DNA of 64,000 nt from VXNE01 sp965116625. GTDB taxonomy: Bacteria; Pseudomonadota; Gammaproteobacteria; Pseudomonadales; Azotimanducaceae. The position numbers and the translations under genes were made by a program. Positions within the stretch are counted from its first letter, which is position 1, and every line of letters starts with the position of its first letter. The DNA lies in assembly GCA_965116625.1 (NCBI GenBank), contig OZ220717.1, positions 1,364,001-1,428,000 on the forward strand. Reading direction: 5' to 3'. Positions 43,843-51,339 of the stretch are shown piece by piece. Below the pieces are notes generated by a model, which was not told the DNA's origin, did no database searches, and saw only the letters and a program-made list of their open reading frames with translations.

Positions 43843-45504
43843 ATGACGGATAACCGCAAGTATTCATCAGTGATCGTCGACGGGGTCGAACAGGCGCCCA
43901 GCCGAGCGATGCTGCATGCCGTGGGCTTTACTCCGGAGGACTTTTCGAGGCCGCAGATCGGCATCGCCTCCACCTGGAGCATGACGACGCCCTGCAACAT
44001 GCACATAGATACCCTGGCCGAGGAAGCCGCGAAGGGCGCGGATGCCGCCGGGGCGAAGAGCGTCCTTTTCAACACGATCACCGTGTCCGACGGTATCGCC
44101 ATGGGCACGTCCGGGATGCGCTATTCGCTGGTCTCGCGGGAGTTGATCGCGGACACCATCGAAGCCGTGGTGGGCGCGCAGGGATTCGACGGGTTCGTCG
44201 CCATCGGCGGCTGCGACAAGAACATGCCGGGGTGCGCCATGGCGATGGCGCGCCTGGACCGACCCAGCGTCTTCGTCTACGGCGGCACGATCCTGCCGGG
44301 CGCGGCGCGGCGGGACATCATCTCGGTGTTCGAAGCCGTGGGTGGACACGCGGCAGGGTCCGTATCCGACATCGAACTGAAGGAGATCGAACAGACGGCG
44401 ATCCCGGGTCCCGGCTCCTGCGGCGGCATGTACACGGCGAACACGATGGCCTCCGCCATCGAGGCGCTTGGCCTGTCGCTGCCCAATTCGTCCGCGCAGA
44501 ACGCCGTCAGCGACAACAAGCGCCGCGACAGCCACGACGCGGGCGCTGCCGTGAAGGCGCTGATCGACCGCGACATCAAGCCTTCGGACATCCTTTGCCT
44601 CGAGGCATTCGAGAACGCGATAACGGTTTGCGTGGCGCTCGAAGGCTCGACCAACGCCGTCCTGCACCTGCTTGCCATCGCCCATGCCGCCGGCGTGCCC
44701 CTGAAGCTGGATGACTTCACCCGCGTCGGCGATCGGGTTCCGGTGCTGGCCGACATGCGTCCGGCGGGCCGCTTCGCCATGTCGGAACTGATCGAGATCG
44801 GCGGCATTCAGCCACTCATGAAGTCACTGCTGGAAGAAGGCCTGCTGCACGGCGACTGCCTGACCGTCACCGGAAAGACGATGGCGGAGAACCTGGCAGA
44901 CGTGGCGCCCTATCCCGACGGCCAGGAGATCATCCGGCCGTTCACGAACCCGATCAAGAAGGACAGCCACCTCGTGGTGCTCTACGGCAACCTCGCCCCG
45001 GAGGGTGCCGTGGCCAAGATCACCGGGCACGAGGGCCTGACGTTCACGGGCACGGCCAGGGTCTTTCACGGCGAGGAGGCGGCGATGCGGGCCATCATGG
45101 ACGGCGGCGTCGGCGAAGGGGACGTGGTCGTGGTGCGCTACGAAGGTCCGAAAGGCGGCCCGGGCATGCGCGAGATGCTGAGCCCGACCAGCGCCATCAT
45201 GGGCCGGGGACTTTCCAATGTTGCGCTGCTCACCGACGGGCGATTCTCGGGCGGCTCCCACGGTTTTGTCATCGGACACGTGTCGCCGGAGGCTATTGAA
45301 GGCGGCCCCATAGCGCTCATCGAAGATAACGACACCATCACCATCGACGCGGAACGGCGGCAGATCAACGTAGCACTGACCGACGAGGAACTCCGGCGCC
45401 GGCGCGAGAAGTGGATGGCGCCCGAGCCCTACGCGACGCGCGGCGCGCTCGCGAAATACGCGAAACTCGTCAGCTCGGCCAGCGAAGGTGCAGTGACGGA
45501 CTAG
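43843..45504 (+). CDS. ilvD: dihydroxy-acid dehydratase
   Basis: 553 residues. GGCDKNMPGCAMAMARLDRP and GPGSCGGMYTANTMASAIEA carry the Fe-S cysteines; GGPGMREMLSPTSAIMG is the C-terminal signature. It makes the 2-keto acids of Val and Ile. AAGGGG precedes the ATG. Two segments of this gene (about 45038-45182 and its last 40 bp) recur as a broken copy at 48845-49034. Confidence 0.96.
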   Translation: MTDNRKYSSVIVDGVEQAPSRAMLHAVGFTPEDFSRPQIGIASTWSMTTPCNMHIDTLAEEAAKGADAAGAKSVLFNTITVSDGIAMGTSGMRYSLVSRELIADTIEAVVGAQGFDGFVAIGGCDKNMPGCAMAMARLDRPSVFVYGGTILPGAARRDIISVFEAVGGHAAGSVSDIELKEIEQTAIPGPGSCGGMYTANTMASAIEALGLSLPNSSAQNAVSDNKRRDSHDAGAAVKALIDRDIKPSDILCLEAFENAITVCVALEGSTNAVLHLLAIAHAAGVPLKLDDFTRVGDRVPVLADMRPAGRFAMSELIEIGGIQPLMKSLLEEGLLHGDCLTVTGKTMAENLADVAPYPDGQEIIRPFTNPIKKDSHLVVLYGNLAPEGAVAKITGHEGLTFTGTARVFHGEEAAMRAIMDGGVGEGDVVVVRYEGPKGGPGMREMLSPTSAIMGRGLSNVALLTDGRFSGGSHGFVIGHVSPEAIEGGPIALIEDNDTITIDAERRQINVALTDEELRRRREKWMAPEPYATRGALAKYAKLVSSASEGAVTD

Positions 45505-45537
45505 TGGGGGTCCAGGTCAGTGGGGGGTCCAGGTCCG
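45505..45537. repeat. short direct repeat after ilvD
   Basis: GTGGGGGTCCAGGTC is followed at once by a nearly identical GTGGGGGGTCCAGGTC. The pair lies between the ilvD stop and the toxin-antitoxin promoter and may mark the insertion edge of that locus. Confidence 0.5.
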
Positions 45538-45565
45538 TTGACAATAGCAAGATGACCCTTATGAT
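45538..45565 (+). promoter_or_regulatory. sigma70-type promoter of the RES/Xre locus
   Basis: A perfect -35 TTGACA (45538-45543), a 16-base spacer and a -10 TATGAT (45560-45565). The start point would lie near 45572, giving a leader of about 26 nt. This is the best consensus promoter in the window. Confidence 0.75.
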
Positions 45566-45584
45566 GACGGGAATCGAGTGAAGT

Positions 45585-45600
45585 CATGTGAATTCACATG
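45585..45600. promoter_or_regulatory. operator palindrome over the antitoxin start codon
   Basis: CATGTGAATTCACATG is a perfect 16-bp palindrome; its last three bases are the ATG of the antitoxin. It lies just downstream of the -10 box, where bound antitoxin or antitoxin-toxin complex would block transcription. Confidence 0.75.
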
Positions 45601-45948
45601 CAACTCCAGAGTTTTGCCACCGATATTGGCTTCTCGCCGAGCTTGGTGGCGACGAGACTCAAAACGACCAGGGCCGAGATTGCTGGCACGTTGGGGCTGG
45701 GCCGGGACGCCCTCTCGCGGGCTTCCCGCATCGGCGCGCCAAAGACGCAGATGCGCCTGCGTCAAATGCTCGAGATTCTCAATCGCGTGGATGCGGAGCT
45801 GGGATCGGAACTGGTGGCCTACGCCTGGTTCCGGTCCGAGCCGCTGCCCGGCTTTGCTGGCATGACCCCATGCCAACTCGTGCGCGACGGCAAGGCCGAG
45901 ATGGTGCACGCCTATCTGGATCAAGTTCTGGATGGCGGCTACGCCTGA
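45598..45948 (+). CDS. MbcA/ParS/Xre-type antitoxin
   Basis: 116 residues. An N-terminal helical DNA-binding part (TRAEIAGTLGLGRDALSRAS) and a C-terminal DUF2384-like toxin-binding part (AYAWFRSEPLPGFAGMTPCQ and LVRDGKAEMVHAYLDQVLDG). An in-frame stop just upstream fixes the start at this ATG or later. The RES toxin follows after 15 bp. No clear ribosome site is seen. Confidence 0.9.
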   Translation: MQLQSFATDIGFSPSLVATRLKTTRAEIAGTLGLGRDALSRASRIGAPKTQMRLRQMLEILNRVDAELGSELVAYAWFRSEPLPGFAGMTPCQLVRDGKAEMVHAYLDQVLDGGYA

Positions 45949-45963
45949 CCTTGTTCGCGACAC

Positions 45964-46464
45964 GTGCGTCTTCAAGCGGTTGTTTACCGGGCCCACGATC
46001 CTCGCTGGGCACGGTCGCCGTTGTCCGGGGAAGGCGCACGTCGGCGGGGAGGAAGATTCAACCGCGTAGGCCTTGCTGCCATGTACGTGTCATTTTCCCT
46101 GGCAACTGCGGTGCGAGAAGTCAGCCCTATCGGGCGGCGGATGCAGCCGCTGGTTCTGTGTGCATACGAGGTGGATGTCGATCCGGTTTTTGACGCGCTT
46201 GATTCGGCTGAGCGGTCCCGGCAGTCGGTTGGCCAGGACGAACTCGATTGCCCGACTTGGCGCAATGACATGTTTTCGGGAAGAGTGCCCGCATCGCAAG
46301 CTCTAGCCGACCGCCTGATCGATGCCGGATTCGCCGGAATGCGTTTCAAGAGTTATGCCTTGGGGGCGGGCGAGCAAGACATCAACCTGGTTCTTTGGCG
46401 CTGGGGCGAAACGCTGCCAAGCCGTGTTGCACTGATAGATGAAGACAATCGTCTGGGGCTGTGA
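45964..46464 (+). CDS. RES-domain toxin
   Basis: 166 residues starting with GTG. VVYRAHDPRW, SGEGARRRGGRFNRVGLAAM and YVSFSLATAVREVS contain the Arg, Ser and Glu that name the RES family. These toxins deplete NAD+ (phosphorolysis or hydrolysis) or ADP-ribosylate targets. The partner antitoxin lies immediately upstream. A second, unrelated-in-detail RES locus is at 50893-51821. Confidence 0.92.
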   Translation: MRLQAVVYRAHDPRWARSPLSGEGARRRGGRFNRVGLAAMYVSFSLATAVREVSPIGRRMQPLVLCAYEVDVDPVFDALDSAERSRQSVGQDELDCPTWRNDMFSGRVPASQALADRLIDAGFAGMRFKSYALGAGEQDINLVLWRWGETLPSRVALIDEDNRLGL

Positions 46465-46736
46465 TTCTCGCAGGGGATTGGTGCGAGCATCGCGAGGCGA
46501 GGCCTGTCGTCGGGGACAAATGCCGGGGTAACGGAATTGGGCGTGGCAAAGGCGTTCAGGCACTCCCCTGCGGTGAACCGGGCACTGCGAGCCATCGTGC
46601 GGGCGGCGCAGGCCCTTTTACGCGGCGCTTCCATGGAAGTACGCCTCCTACGACGGCGAAATGCCAGAACTTCCTCACGCGTCAGCGGTCGGGGAACATT
46701 CCCTGGCTGAAGGCTCCAAACCAAGAGTAGACCCGA

Positions 46737-47822
46737 TCAGCGGGCCAGCCACGCGCTGAAGCGCTCGTTCACGTCGTCGGCGTGGTCGCTCCACCACTCC
46801 CAGTCGTTGTACAGCACGCGTTTCATGTTCTGGGGACTGGTCGGCATGTGCGGCGCCATGTCGACCCCCGTCGCGAGGTGCGTGGAAACGAGTTTCGTGC
46901 CCGAGTGACGGGCGGGGCTGTACGAGATGTATCGGCCGACGGCCGCCTGGACCTCCGATCGCGTCGCATAGCGTACGAGCTTGCGGGCGGCTTCGAGGTT
47001 CGGTGTGTCAACGACGATTGCCATCGTGCCGGAATCGAGTACCTGGCCGTCCCATACGACGACGAAAGGCTGGTTCTCGATCACCTGGGCGTTGAAGATG
47101 CGTCCGTTGTAGGCGGTGCTCATGACCACCTCGCGGTCGGCGAGCATCTGCGGGGGTTGCGCCCCGGCCTCCCACCAGACGATGTCGTCCTTGATGGTGT
47201 CGAGTTTGCGATACGCGCGGCTCATCCCGGCGGGCGTACCCAATGTGTCGTAAACCTCTTCGACGGGTACACCGTCGGCGAGCAGTGCGAATTCGAGGTT
47301 CACCTGCGGGGCGCGGCGCATGCCGCGACGGCCGGGAAAACGGTCGAGATCGAAAAAGTCGTCGATGGTGGACGGCTTGTCACCGGGAAAGCTGTCGGCG
47401 TTGTAGGCGTAGATCGTCGAGTAGAACAGCAGTCCTCCACCGCAGTCGATCACCGTTCCCTCGAAGAAGTCCTCGGCTGCCGGGGTGCCGTCGGGTGCGG
47501 GCGCAAGATCCTCGACATCAACGTATTCCAGCAGGCCCTCGTCACAACCCCGGGACGCGTCGGCCATTTCGAAGTCGACCACGTCCCAATAGACCTTGCC
47601 GGTTTCCACTTGTGCCCGGACCTGCGCCAGGCCGCCGTTGTACGTCTCGACCCGGATTTCGATCCCGGTCTCTTTCGAGAACGGCTCGAGGATCGCCTTT
47701 CGGCTCGCCTGCTCGTAGGAACCGCCCCAGGAAACGACGGTCAGGGTCTCCGCGGACGCGGCGACGCCAAACCCGAGGCATGCGGCGGTGGTGGCTCTTC
47801 GCAGATTTCGAAACGCGGTCAT
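46737..47822 (-). CDS. periplasmic substrate-binding protein of an ABC transporter (PotD/PotF-like)
   Basis: 361 residues with a signal peptide (RRATTAACLGFGVAASAETL) and a PotD-like body: LTVVSWGGSYEQASRKAILE near the mature start and ATRSEVQAAVGRYISYSPAR towards the end. Such proteins bind polyamines or opines. AGGGA lies six bases before the ATG. No permease or ATPase gene is adjacent, so it is an orphan here. Its last 67 bp recur at 50243-50309. Confidence 0.9.
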   Translation of the reverse strand: MTAFRNLRRATTAACLGFGVAASAETLTVVSWGGSYEQASRKAILEPFSKETGIEIRVETYNGGLAQVRAQVETGKVYWDVVDFEMADASRGCDEGLLEYVDVEDLAPAPDGTPAAEDFFEGTVIDCGGGLLFYSTIYAYNADSFPGDKPSTIDDFFDLDRFPGRRGMRRAPQVNLEFALLADGVPVEEVYDTLGTPAGMSRAYRKLDTIKDDIVWWEAGAQPPQMLADREVVMSTAYNGRIFNAQVIENQPFVVVWDGQVLDSGTMAIVVDTPNLEAARKLVRYATRSEVQAAVGRYISYSPARHSGTKLVSTHLATGVDMAPHMPTSPQNMKRVLYNDWEWWSDHADDVNERFSAWLAR

Positions 47823-47897
47823 GGGATTTCCCTGGCGGAAACGGAGCAGCATTGCGGGATGTACTATGCTGCCGACATTCCAGCTACGAGGTCAAAC

Positions 47898-48530
47898 ATG
47901 TCCGATATCGAGCCCGTCGGCGAATTCGGTTCCAGGGAGTGGTGCGAAGCGTGCGCCGCATGGAGCGTAAGGGAGCTTCGCGAAGCGAATCTGCCTCGGG
48001 ACATGGCGTGGGGATTCACCGAGGTCTACACGCATCTGCCGGAGCGGTTGATGCCTGCGGGAAGGGACGTGGCAGGGTATTACATCCTGGTCAGGGACGG
48101 AGAGATCAGCGGCGGCGACGGGGCTCCGGCGGAGTGTCTCGAGACTCCGGGCTTTCACATCACGGCGCGCTGGGCGGCCATCTGCAATCAGTCCGGCCGC
48201 CAGTACGGCAGGGAAGGCGGGCAGCAGCGTGGCGTCGAGCAGCAGGCGATGTATCGGGCGATGGAGGAATACCTCGGCCGCTCGATTGAACTTGTGACGC
48301 ACCACGGCCCGCACACCTGGCCAGGCGAGATTCAGGCCGCGTTGATTCGATCCGCCTATGAAGGCGGCACCGGATACGAGGAAGGCGGCGGACTGCACAA
48401 CGTCGCGGCGAAGATGCAGAAGCCCTCGCCCGAGTTCGCCGACCTGCCGACCACCAGCATGGGCGTGCCGGACTTCGCGAACATGACCGAGGGCCAGAAG
48501 CAACGATTCCTGAAGTTGTGCGCGATTTGA
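47898..48530 (+). CDS. hypothetical protein, 210 aa
   Basis: I do not recognise the family. GAGGT stands five bases before the ATG, the product is acidic and soluble-looking, and it has no signal peptide. Notable stretches are PRDMAWGFTEVYTHLPERLM, THHGPHTWPGEIQAALIRSA and a C-terminal MTEGQKQRFLKLCAI. Two His near the centre (HHGPH) could bind metal. It is divergent from the binding-protein gene, 75 bp between starts, so they may be regulated together. Confidence 0.65.
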   Translation: MSDIEPVGEFGSREWCEACAAWSVRELREANLPRDMAWGFTEVYTHLPERLMPAGRDVAGYYILVRDGEISGGDGAPAECLETPGFHITARWAAICNQSGRQYGREGGQQRGVEQQAMYRAMEEYLGRSIELVTHHGPHTWPGEIQAALIRSAYEGGTGYEEGGGLHNVAAKMQKPSPEFADLPTTSMGVPDFANMTEGQKQRFLKLCAI

Positions 48531-48576
48531 TACGGTTATACGGCAATCGCAATATGGGTATATTGAAGTACGGCAA
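48531..48576. promoter_or_regulatory. repeats before the orphan VapB-like gene
   Basis: TACGGTTA at 48531 is followed by TACGGCAA at 48539 and again at 48569; ATATTGAA also occurs twice. The spacing and AT-rich content just before the TTG start fit an operator bound by the RHH antitoxin. Confidence 0.45.
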
Positions 48577-48582
48577 GTAATA

Positions 48583-48828
48583 TTGAAAACGACGATCGAG
48601 ATTCCCGATGACCTCGCCCGAAAGGCAAGAGCCTATGCGGCGCAGGAGAACATTACGCTGCGCTCGCTGATTGAGCGCGGTTTGCGCCTGGTGCTGCGCG
48701 CAGACAAGGAACGTGCTCGCTTCGAGCTGAGAGATGCGTCAGTGGACGGTCGAGGTCTGCAATCACCCTATCGCGATGCTGAGTGGCCGCGAATTCGTGA
48801 ATCGGCCTACGAGGATCGTGGCGGTTGA
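48583..48828 (+). CDS. VapB-like ribbon-helix-helix antitoxin (toxin partner lost)
   Basis: 81 residues from a TTG: KTTIEIPDDLARKARAYAAQ and ENITLRSLIERGLRLVL are a beta strand plus two helices of the RHH class, followed by an acidic tail ending WPRIRESAYEDRGG. In such pairs the toxin start normally overlaps the antitoxin stop. Here a GTG at that point gives only VAVDRDGHLL before the sequence turns into an ilvD fragment, so the PIN toxin seems to have been cut away. Confidence 0.8.
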   Translation: MKTTIEIPDDLARKARAYAAQENITLRSLIERGLRLVLRADKERARFELRDASVDGRGLQSPYRDAEWPRIRESAYEDRGG

Positions 48829-48844
48829 TCGCGACGGACACCTC

Positions 48845-49034
48845 CTGACGTTCACGGGCACGGCCAGGGTCTTTCACGGCGAGGAAGCGGCCATGCAAGC
48901 CATCATGGATGGGCATGTCGGCGAAGGGGACGTGGTCGTCGTGCGCTACGAAGGTCCGAAGGGCGGCCCGGGCATGCGCGAGATGCTGAAAACTCGTCAG
49001 CTGGGGAAGCGAAGGTGCGGTGACGGAGCAGTAG
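48845..49034 (+). pseudogene. broken ilvD copy with an internal deletion
   Basis: From 48845 the DNA matches ilvD at about 45038: the translation TFTGTARVFHGEEAAMQAI, then GEGDVVVVRYEGPKGGPGMR, agrees residue for residue with few changes. At about 48989 it jumps to the last 40 bp of ilvD (AACTCGTCAGCT...GTGACGGA). About 280 bp in between are missing. It has no start of its own and cannot make a working enzyme. Confidence 0.92.
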
Positions 49035-49147
49035 CGCCCCGGCCAGGGTCGCTAGCTATCGCCCGGCTCGGGTGATGAAGAGCGCTTGCCCCGGATCGAG
49101 CGAAACCGGTCGTGAGAATGACCTGTCAGCGCATTTGACGCTTTGGT

Positions 49148-49175
49148 CCCAACACTTTCCGAGTTCGCGCGTCTC
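49148..49175 (+). promoter_or_regulatory. candidate ECF-type promoter of the sigma factor operon
   Basis: CCCAACA (AAC at 49151-49153) and CGTC (49170-49173) with 16 bases between them match the general -35 AAC / -10 CGTC pattern of ECF promoters. It lies about 45 bp before the first gene of the operon, so the sigma factor may drive its own synthesis. Confidence 0.4.
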
Positions 49176-49216
49176 TTTGTGTATCCAAGCGCAGGCGGGA
49201 AGAAGGAAGCTGAATC

Positions 49217-49450
49217 GTGTGGGCTAAAATCGTACTTATCCTCGGTGGACTGACCGGTGTATTCGTTAGCGAGATATTCGATACTGGAGTCTTGACTCTC
49301 GGCGCTTCTATCGTCGTGTTGCTGGTCGGTATATTCAGCGCTCGCTCGGGCGGTCTGACCGAACTTGCTATGGAGAAGGCCATGTTCTCCGGGCGCAAAA
49401 GAGCAAGGCGGAAGAAGGAGAAAGGTGCGCCGGAGGACGATGACGCGTAA
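49217..49450 (+). CDS. small two-helix membrane protein (77 aa)
   Basis: From a GTG with AAGGAAG upstream. Two hydrophobic helices (KIVLILGGLTGVFVSEIF and GVLTLGASIVVLLVGIF) are followed by a basic, then acidic tail (GRKRARRKKEKGAPEDDDA). It overlaps the sigma factor gene by 11 bp, and its layout resembles the membrane protein encoded behind the sigma factor. The function is unknown; modulation of the sigma factor is likely. Confidence 0.7.
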   Translation: MWAKIVLILGGLTGVFVSEIFDTGVLTLGASIVVLLVGIFSARSGGLTELAMEKAMFSGRKRARRKKEKGAPEDDDA

Positions 49451-49985
49451 GAGTGCACGGGCCCTCGCGAAGCGCTTCGACAATGTCTATCGAACCCACC
49501 AGCGACCGATACATGCGTACTTCTACGGGCGCACAGGCGATGCCCCGCTAGCCGAAGACTTGACCCAGGAGGTGTTTGCGCGAGCCTGGACGCAGTTCAA
49601 TGACCTGGCCCTGCTCGATTACGATGAACAACGCAACTGGCTGTTCGCCGTAGCGAAGAACCTGTTGGTGAGCGAACTGAGGCGCAAGGGCGTTCGAACC
49701 GCGAGAACGTTTGCGGCATGGCTCAACCTCGGAGTCTCGGAAAGCGCTGCAGAACGCTGGGAAGCGTCTGACCTGTTAACGCGGCTCGATCAATTGATCG
49801 GACAACTGCCCCAGGATCAGCGCACGGCGCTTGTCATGCAGGTCGTCGGCGGCCTCACCAGCCAACAGATCGGTGCCGTGCTCGAACGTCCGGCGGGTAC
49901 GGTTCGTTCCCTTATTTCGAGCGCACGACGCGAACTCGCCCGAAGACTGCCGCAAGACGAGGAAAACTCGCATGAACGACGGTGA
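49440..49985 (+). CDS. ECF-subfamily RNA polymerase sigma factor
   Basis: 181 residues. Region 2: GDAPLAEDLTQEVFARAWTQ with LFAVAKNLLVSELRR; region 4: QDQRTALVMQVVGGLTSQQI with ERPAGTVRSLISSARRELAR. No sigma3 domain, as in ECF factors. The ATG at 49440 lies inside the end of the preceding gene. The following gene overlaps by 14 bp and is a small membrane protein, the usual place for an anti-sigma factor. Confidence 0.93.
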   Translation: MTRKSARALAKRFDNVYRTHQRPIHAYFYGRTGDAPLAEDLTQEVFARAWTQFNDLALLDYDEQRNWLFAVAKNLLVSELRRKGVRTARTFAAWLNLGVSESAAERWEASDLLTRLDQLIGQLPQDQRTALVMQVVGGLTSQQIGAVLERPAGTVRSLISSARRELARRLPQDEENSHERR

Positions 49986-50214
49986 ACTCGCGCGCGCCCT
50001 CGACGAATGGGGCGAATCCAGACGATTGACACCGACTCGTGTCCGGTCGCTGAGCCGGTCAATCCGGTATCGCAGGCTGGCTGGTGCTTTCCTGGTTCTG
50101 GTCGGCCTTGGCGCACTCTTACTCGCCGAGGTGCTCACCCTCGGCGTCGTTGCGACCGGGGCGTCGTTGACTGTGATGGTCTACGGTTCGCTGTCGTATT
50201 GGTTTGGCCCGTGA
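49972..50214 (+). CDS. small two-helix membrane protein, candidate anti-sigma factor
   Basis: 80 residues. A soluble head (MNDGELARALDEWGESRRLT) and two transmembrane helices (LAGAFLVLVGLGALLLAEVL and LGVVATGASLTVMVYGSLSY). GAGGA lies eight bases before the ATG. The head may hold the sigma factor at the membrane, but it lacks the HxxxCxxC zinc motif of ZAS anti-sigma proteins. Its helix pair resembles that of the protein at 49217-49450. Confidence 0.72.
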   Translation: MNDGELARALDEWGESRRLTPTRVRSLSRSIRYRRLAGAFLVLVGLGALLLAEVLTLGVVATGASLTVMVYGSLSYWFGP

Positions 50215-50242
50215 CCCTCCGGCGGGCCACAACGCATGCGTC

Positions 50243-50309
50243 TCAGCGGGCCAGCCACGCGCTGAAGCGCTCGTTCACGTCGTCGGCGTGGTCGTTCCAC
50301 CACTCCCAG
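50243..50309 (-). pseudogene. 67-bp copy of the 3' end of the PotD-like gene
   Basis: The stretch equals 46737-46803 with one base changed; it starts with the stop codon complement (TCAGCGGGCCAGCC) and covers the last 21 codons plus stop. No further homology extends either side, so this is a clipped duplicate placed 3.5 kb away. Confidence 0.92.
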
Positions 50310-50337
50310 GGGTGGCGTCGCTGCAAGCGGGGCGGCG

Positions 50338-50709
50338 TCAGACGACTCCGGCGACGTGTGACGAGTTGATCGGGATGGAGTAACCCGACGGTCCTTTCAC
50401 CGAGAACGAATCGTGGATCCGTCCACGCTCGATCGGCGTCGCTTCGATGCCGTCCTCGACAAATCCCTGGTGCACCGCATCGACGTCATCGACCATGAGG
50501 TCGAACGGCGCCCGCTGGCCTTCCGGGATGGGTTCCTCCGTCTTGTTCAGTATCAGGTGCGTACCGCCGCGCAACTCGAGGATTGCGAAGTCGTCGCGTT
50601 CCAGGATCTCCCGCATCCCGTGCCGAACGAAGAAGCTGTACGCGTCCCGGACGTCCGAGACCGCCATTCTCATGTGGCCGACGGCAAAGGTCGGTCGTTC
50701 GTCTTTCAC
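50338..50709 (-). CDS. VOC-family protein (glyoxalase-like)
   Basis: 123 residues from a GTG with GGGAGGT upstream. GHMRMAVSDVRDAYSFFVRH starts the first half and VKGPSGYSIPINSS the second of one VOC domain; FDLMVDDVDAVHQGFVEDGI is the linker strand. The role is unknown. It is separated from the RES locus upstream by about 180 bp. Confidence 0.85.
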   Translation of the reverse strand: MKDERPTFAVGHMRMAVSDVRDAYSFFVRHGMREILERDDFAILELRGGTHLILNKTEEPIPEGQRAPFDLMVDDVDAVHQGFVEDGIEATPIERGRIHDSFSVKGPSGYSIPINSSHVAGVV

Positions 50710-50892
50710 GTGGTGGCACCTCCCATAGTTGTCTCCCGGGAATCATACGAAGATTGCGACGTGGATTGCCAAGTATTGATTGTCCGGGCCGGTTGAGGCG
50801 GGCGACGACTCCCGGCATCTTGCGGTAGTGGAGGACTACGAGTAGTGGGCGTGCTCAACTGGCTTGCATGCTGCGGTGGCGAAGGGGCGTCG

Positions 50893-51339
50893 TCAGCGAA
50901 GCAACAAGCGCTGATCAAGGGTGAAGGGCTTGACATCGCCGTGCGTTACAAGCGACGCGAAGTCGGGATGATCCGGGTTGAGCACAACGTTGCGCTCCTG
51001 GGGCATCACGAAACTGGCCACGCTGAATCCGAGGATGCCGTCCGCGCCCAGGCGTCCGTCTCCGAGCACCGAGGTGTCTTCGGCAATGTCCTCGTCTGCA
51101 ACGTGTTCGATTGCCCGGTCGGGAACCTGGACCTCAAGGAAACGGTACTCCGGCAGGATGGCCACCTTGGGCGCGTGGACGAGAATCTCCAATGCGGCCA
51201 GGGAGAGCGTGCTTGCGCAGTAGACGGCCCGCACGCCGGCGGAGTTGAAGCGACCACCCCATTCCCGTGCCCCCTCGCCGCCCAGCAATGTCTGGGCGTT
51301 GTGCGCATGCCTTGCCTTCGCAACGCGGTAGACCATCAC
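50893..51339 (-). CDS. RES-domain toxin (second locus)
   Basis: 148 residues: MVYRVAKARH, GGEGAREWGGRFNSAGVRAV and YCASTLSLAALEILVH show the RES residues. The start (GTG 51339 or ATG 51336) overlaps the antitoxin stop, so translation is coupled. It differs clearly in sequence from the RES toxin at 45964, so the two loci were acquired separately. Confidence 0.92.
   Translation of the reverse strand: MMVYRVAKARHAHNAQTLLGGEGAREWGGRFNSAGVRAVYCASTLSLAALEILVHAPKVAILPEYRFLEVQVPDRAIEHVADEDIAEDTSVLGDGRLGADGILGFSVASFVMPQERNVVLNPDHPDFASLVTHGDVKPFTLDQRLLLR

Noticed and set aside
46465..46736. possible small genes on either strand between the RES toxin and the binding protein
   Set aside because: Candidates lack ribosome sites and any family resemblance; one overlaps the RES toxin antisense.
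46782..47897. upstream extension of the 210-aa hypothetical protein
   Set aside because: Runs antisense through the binding-protein gene; a good ribosome site marks the ATG at 47898.
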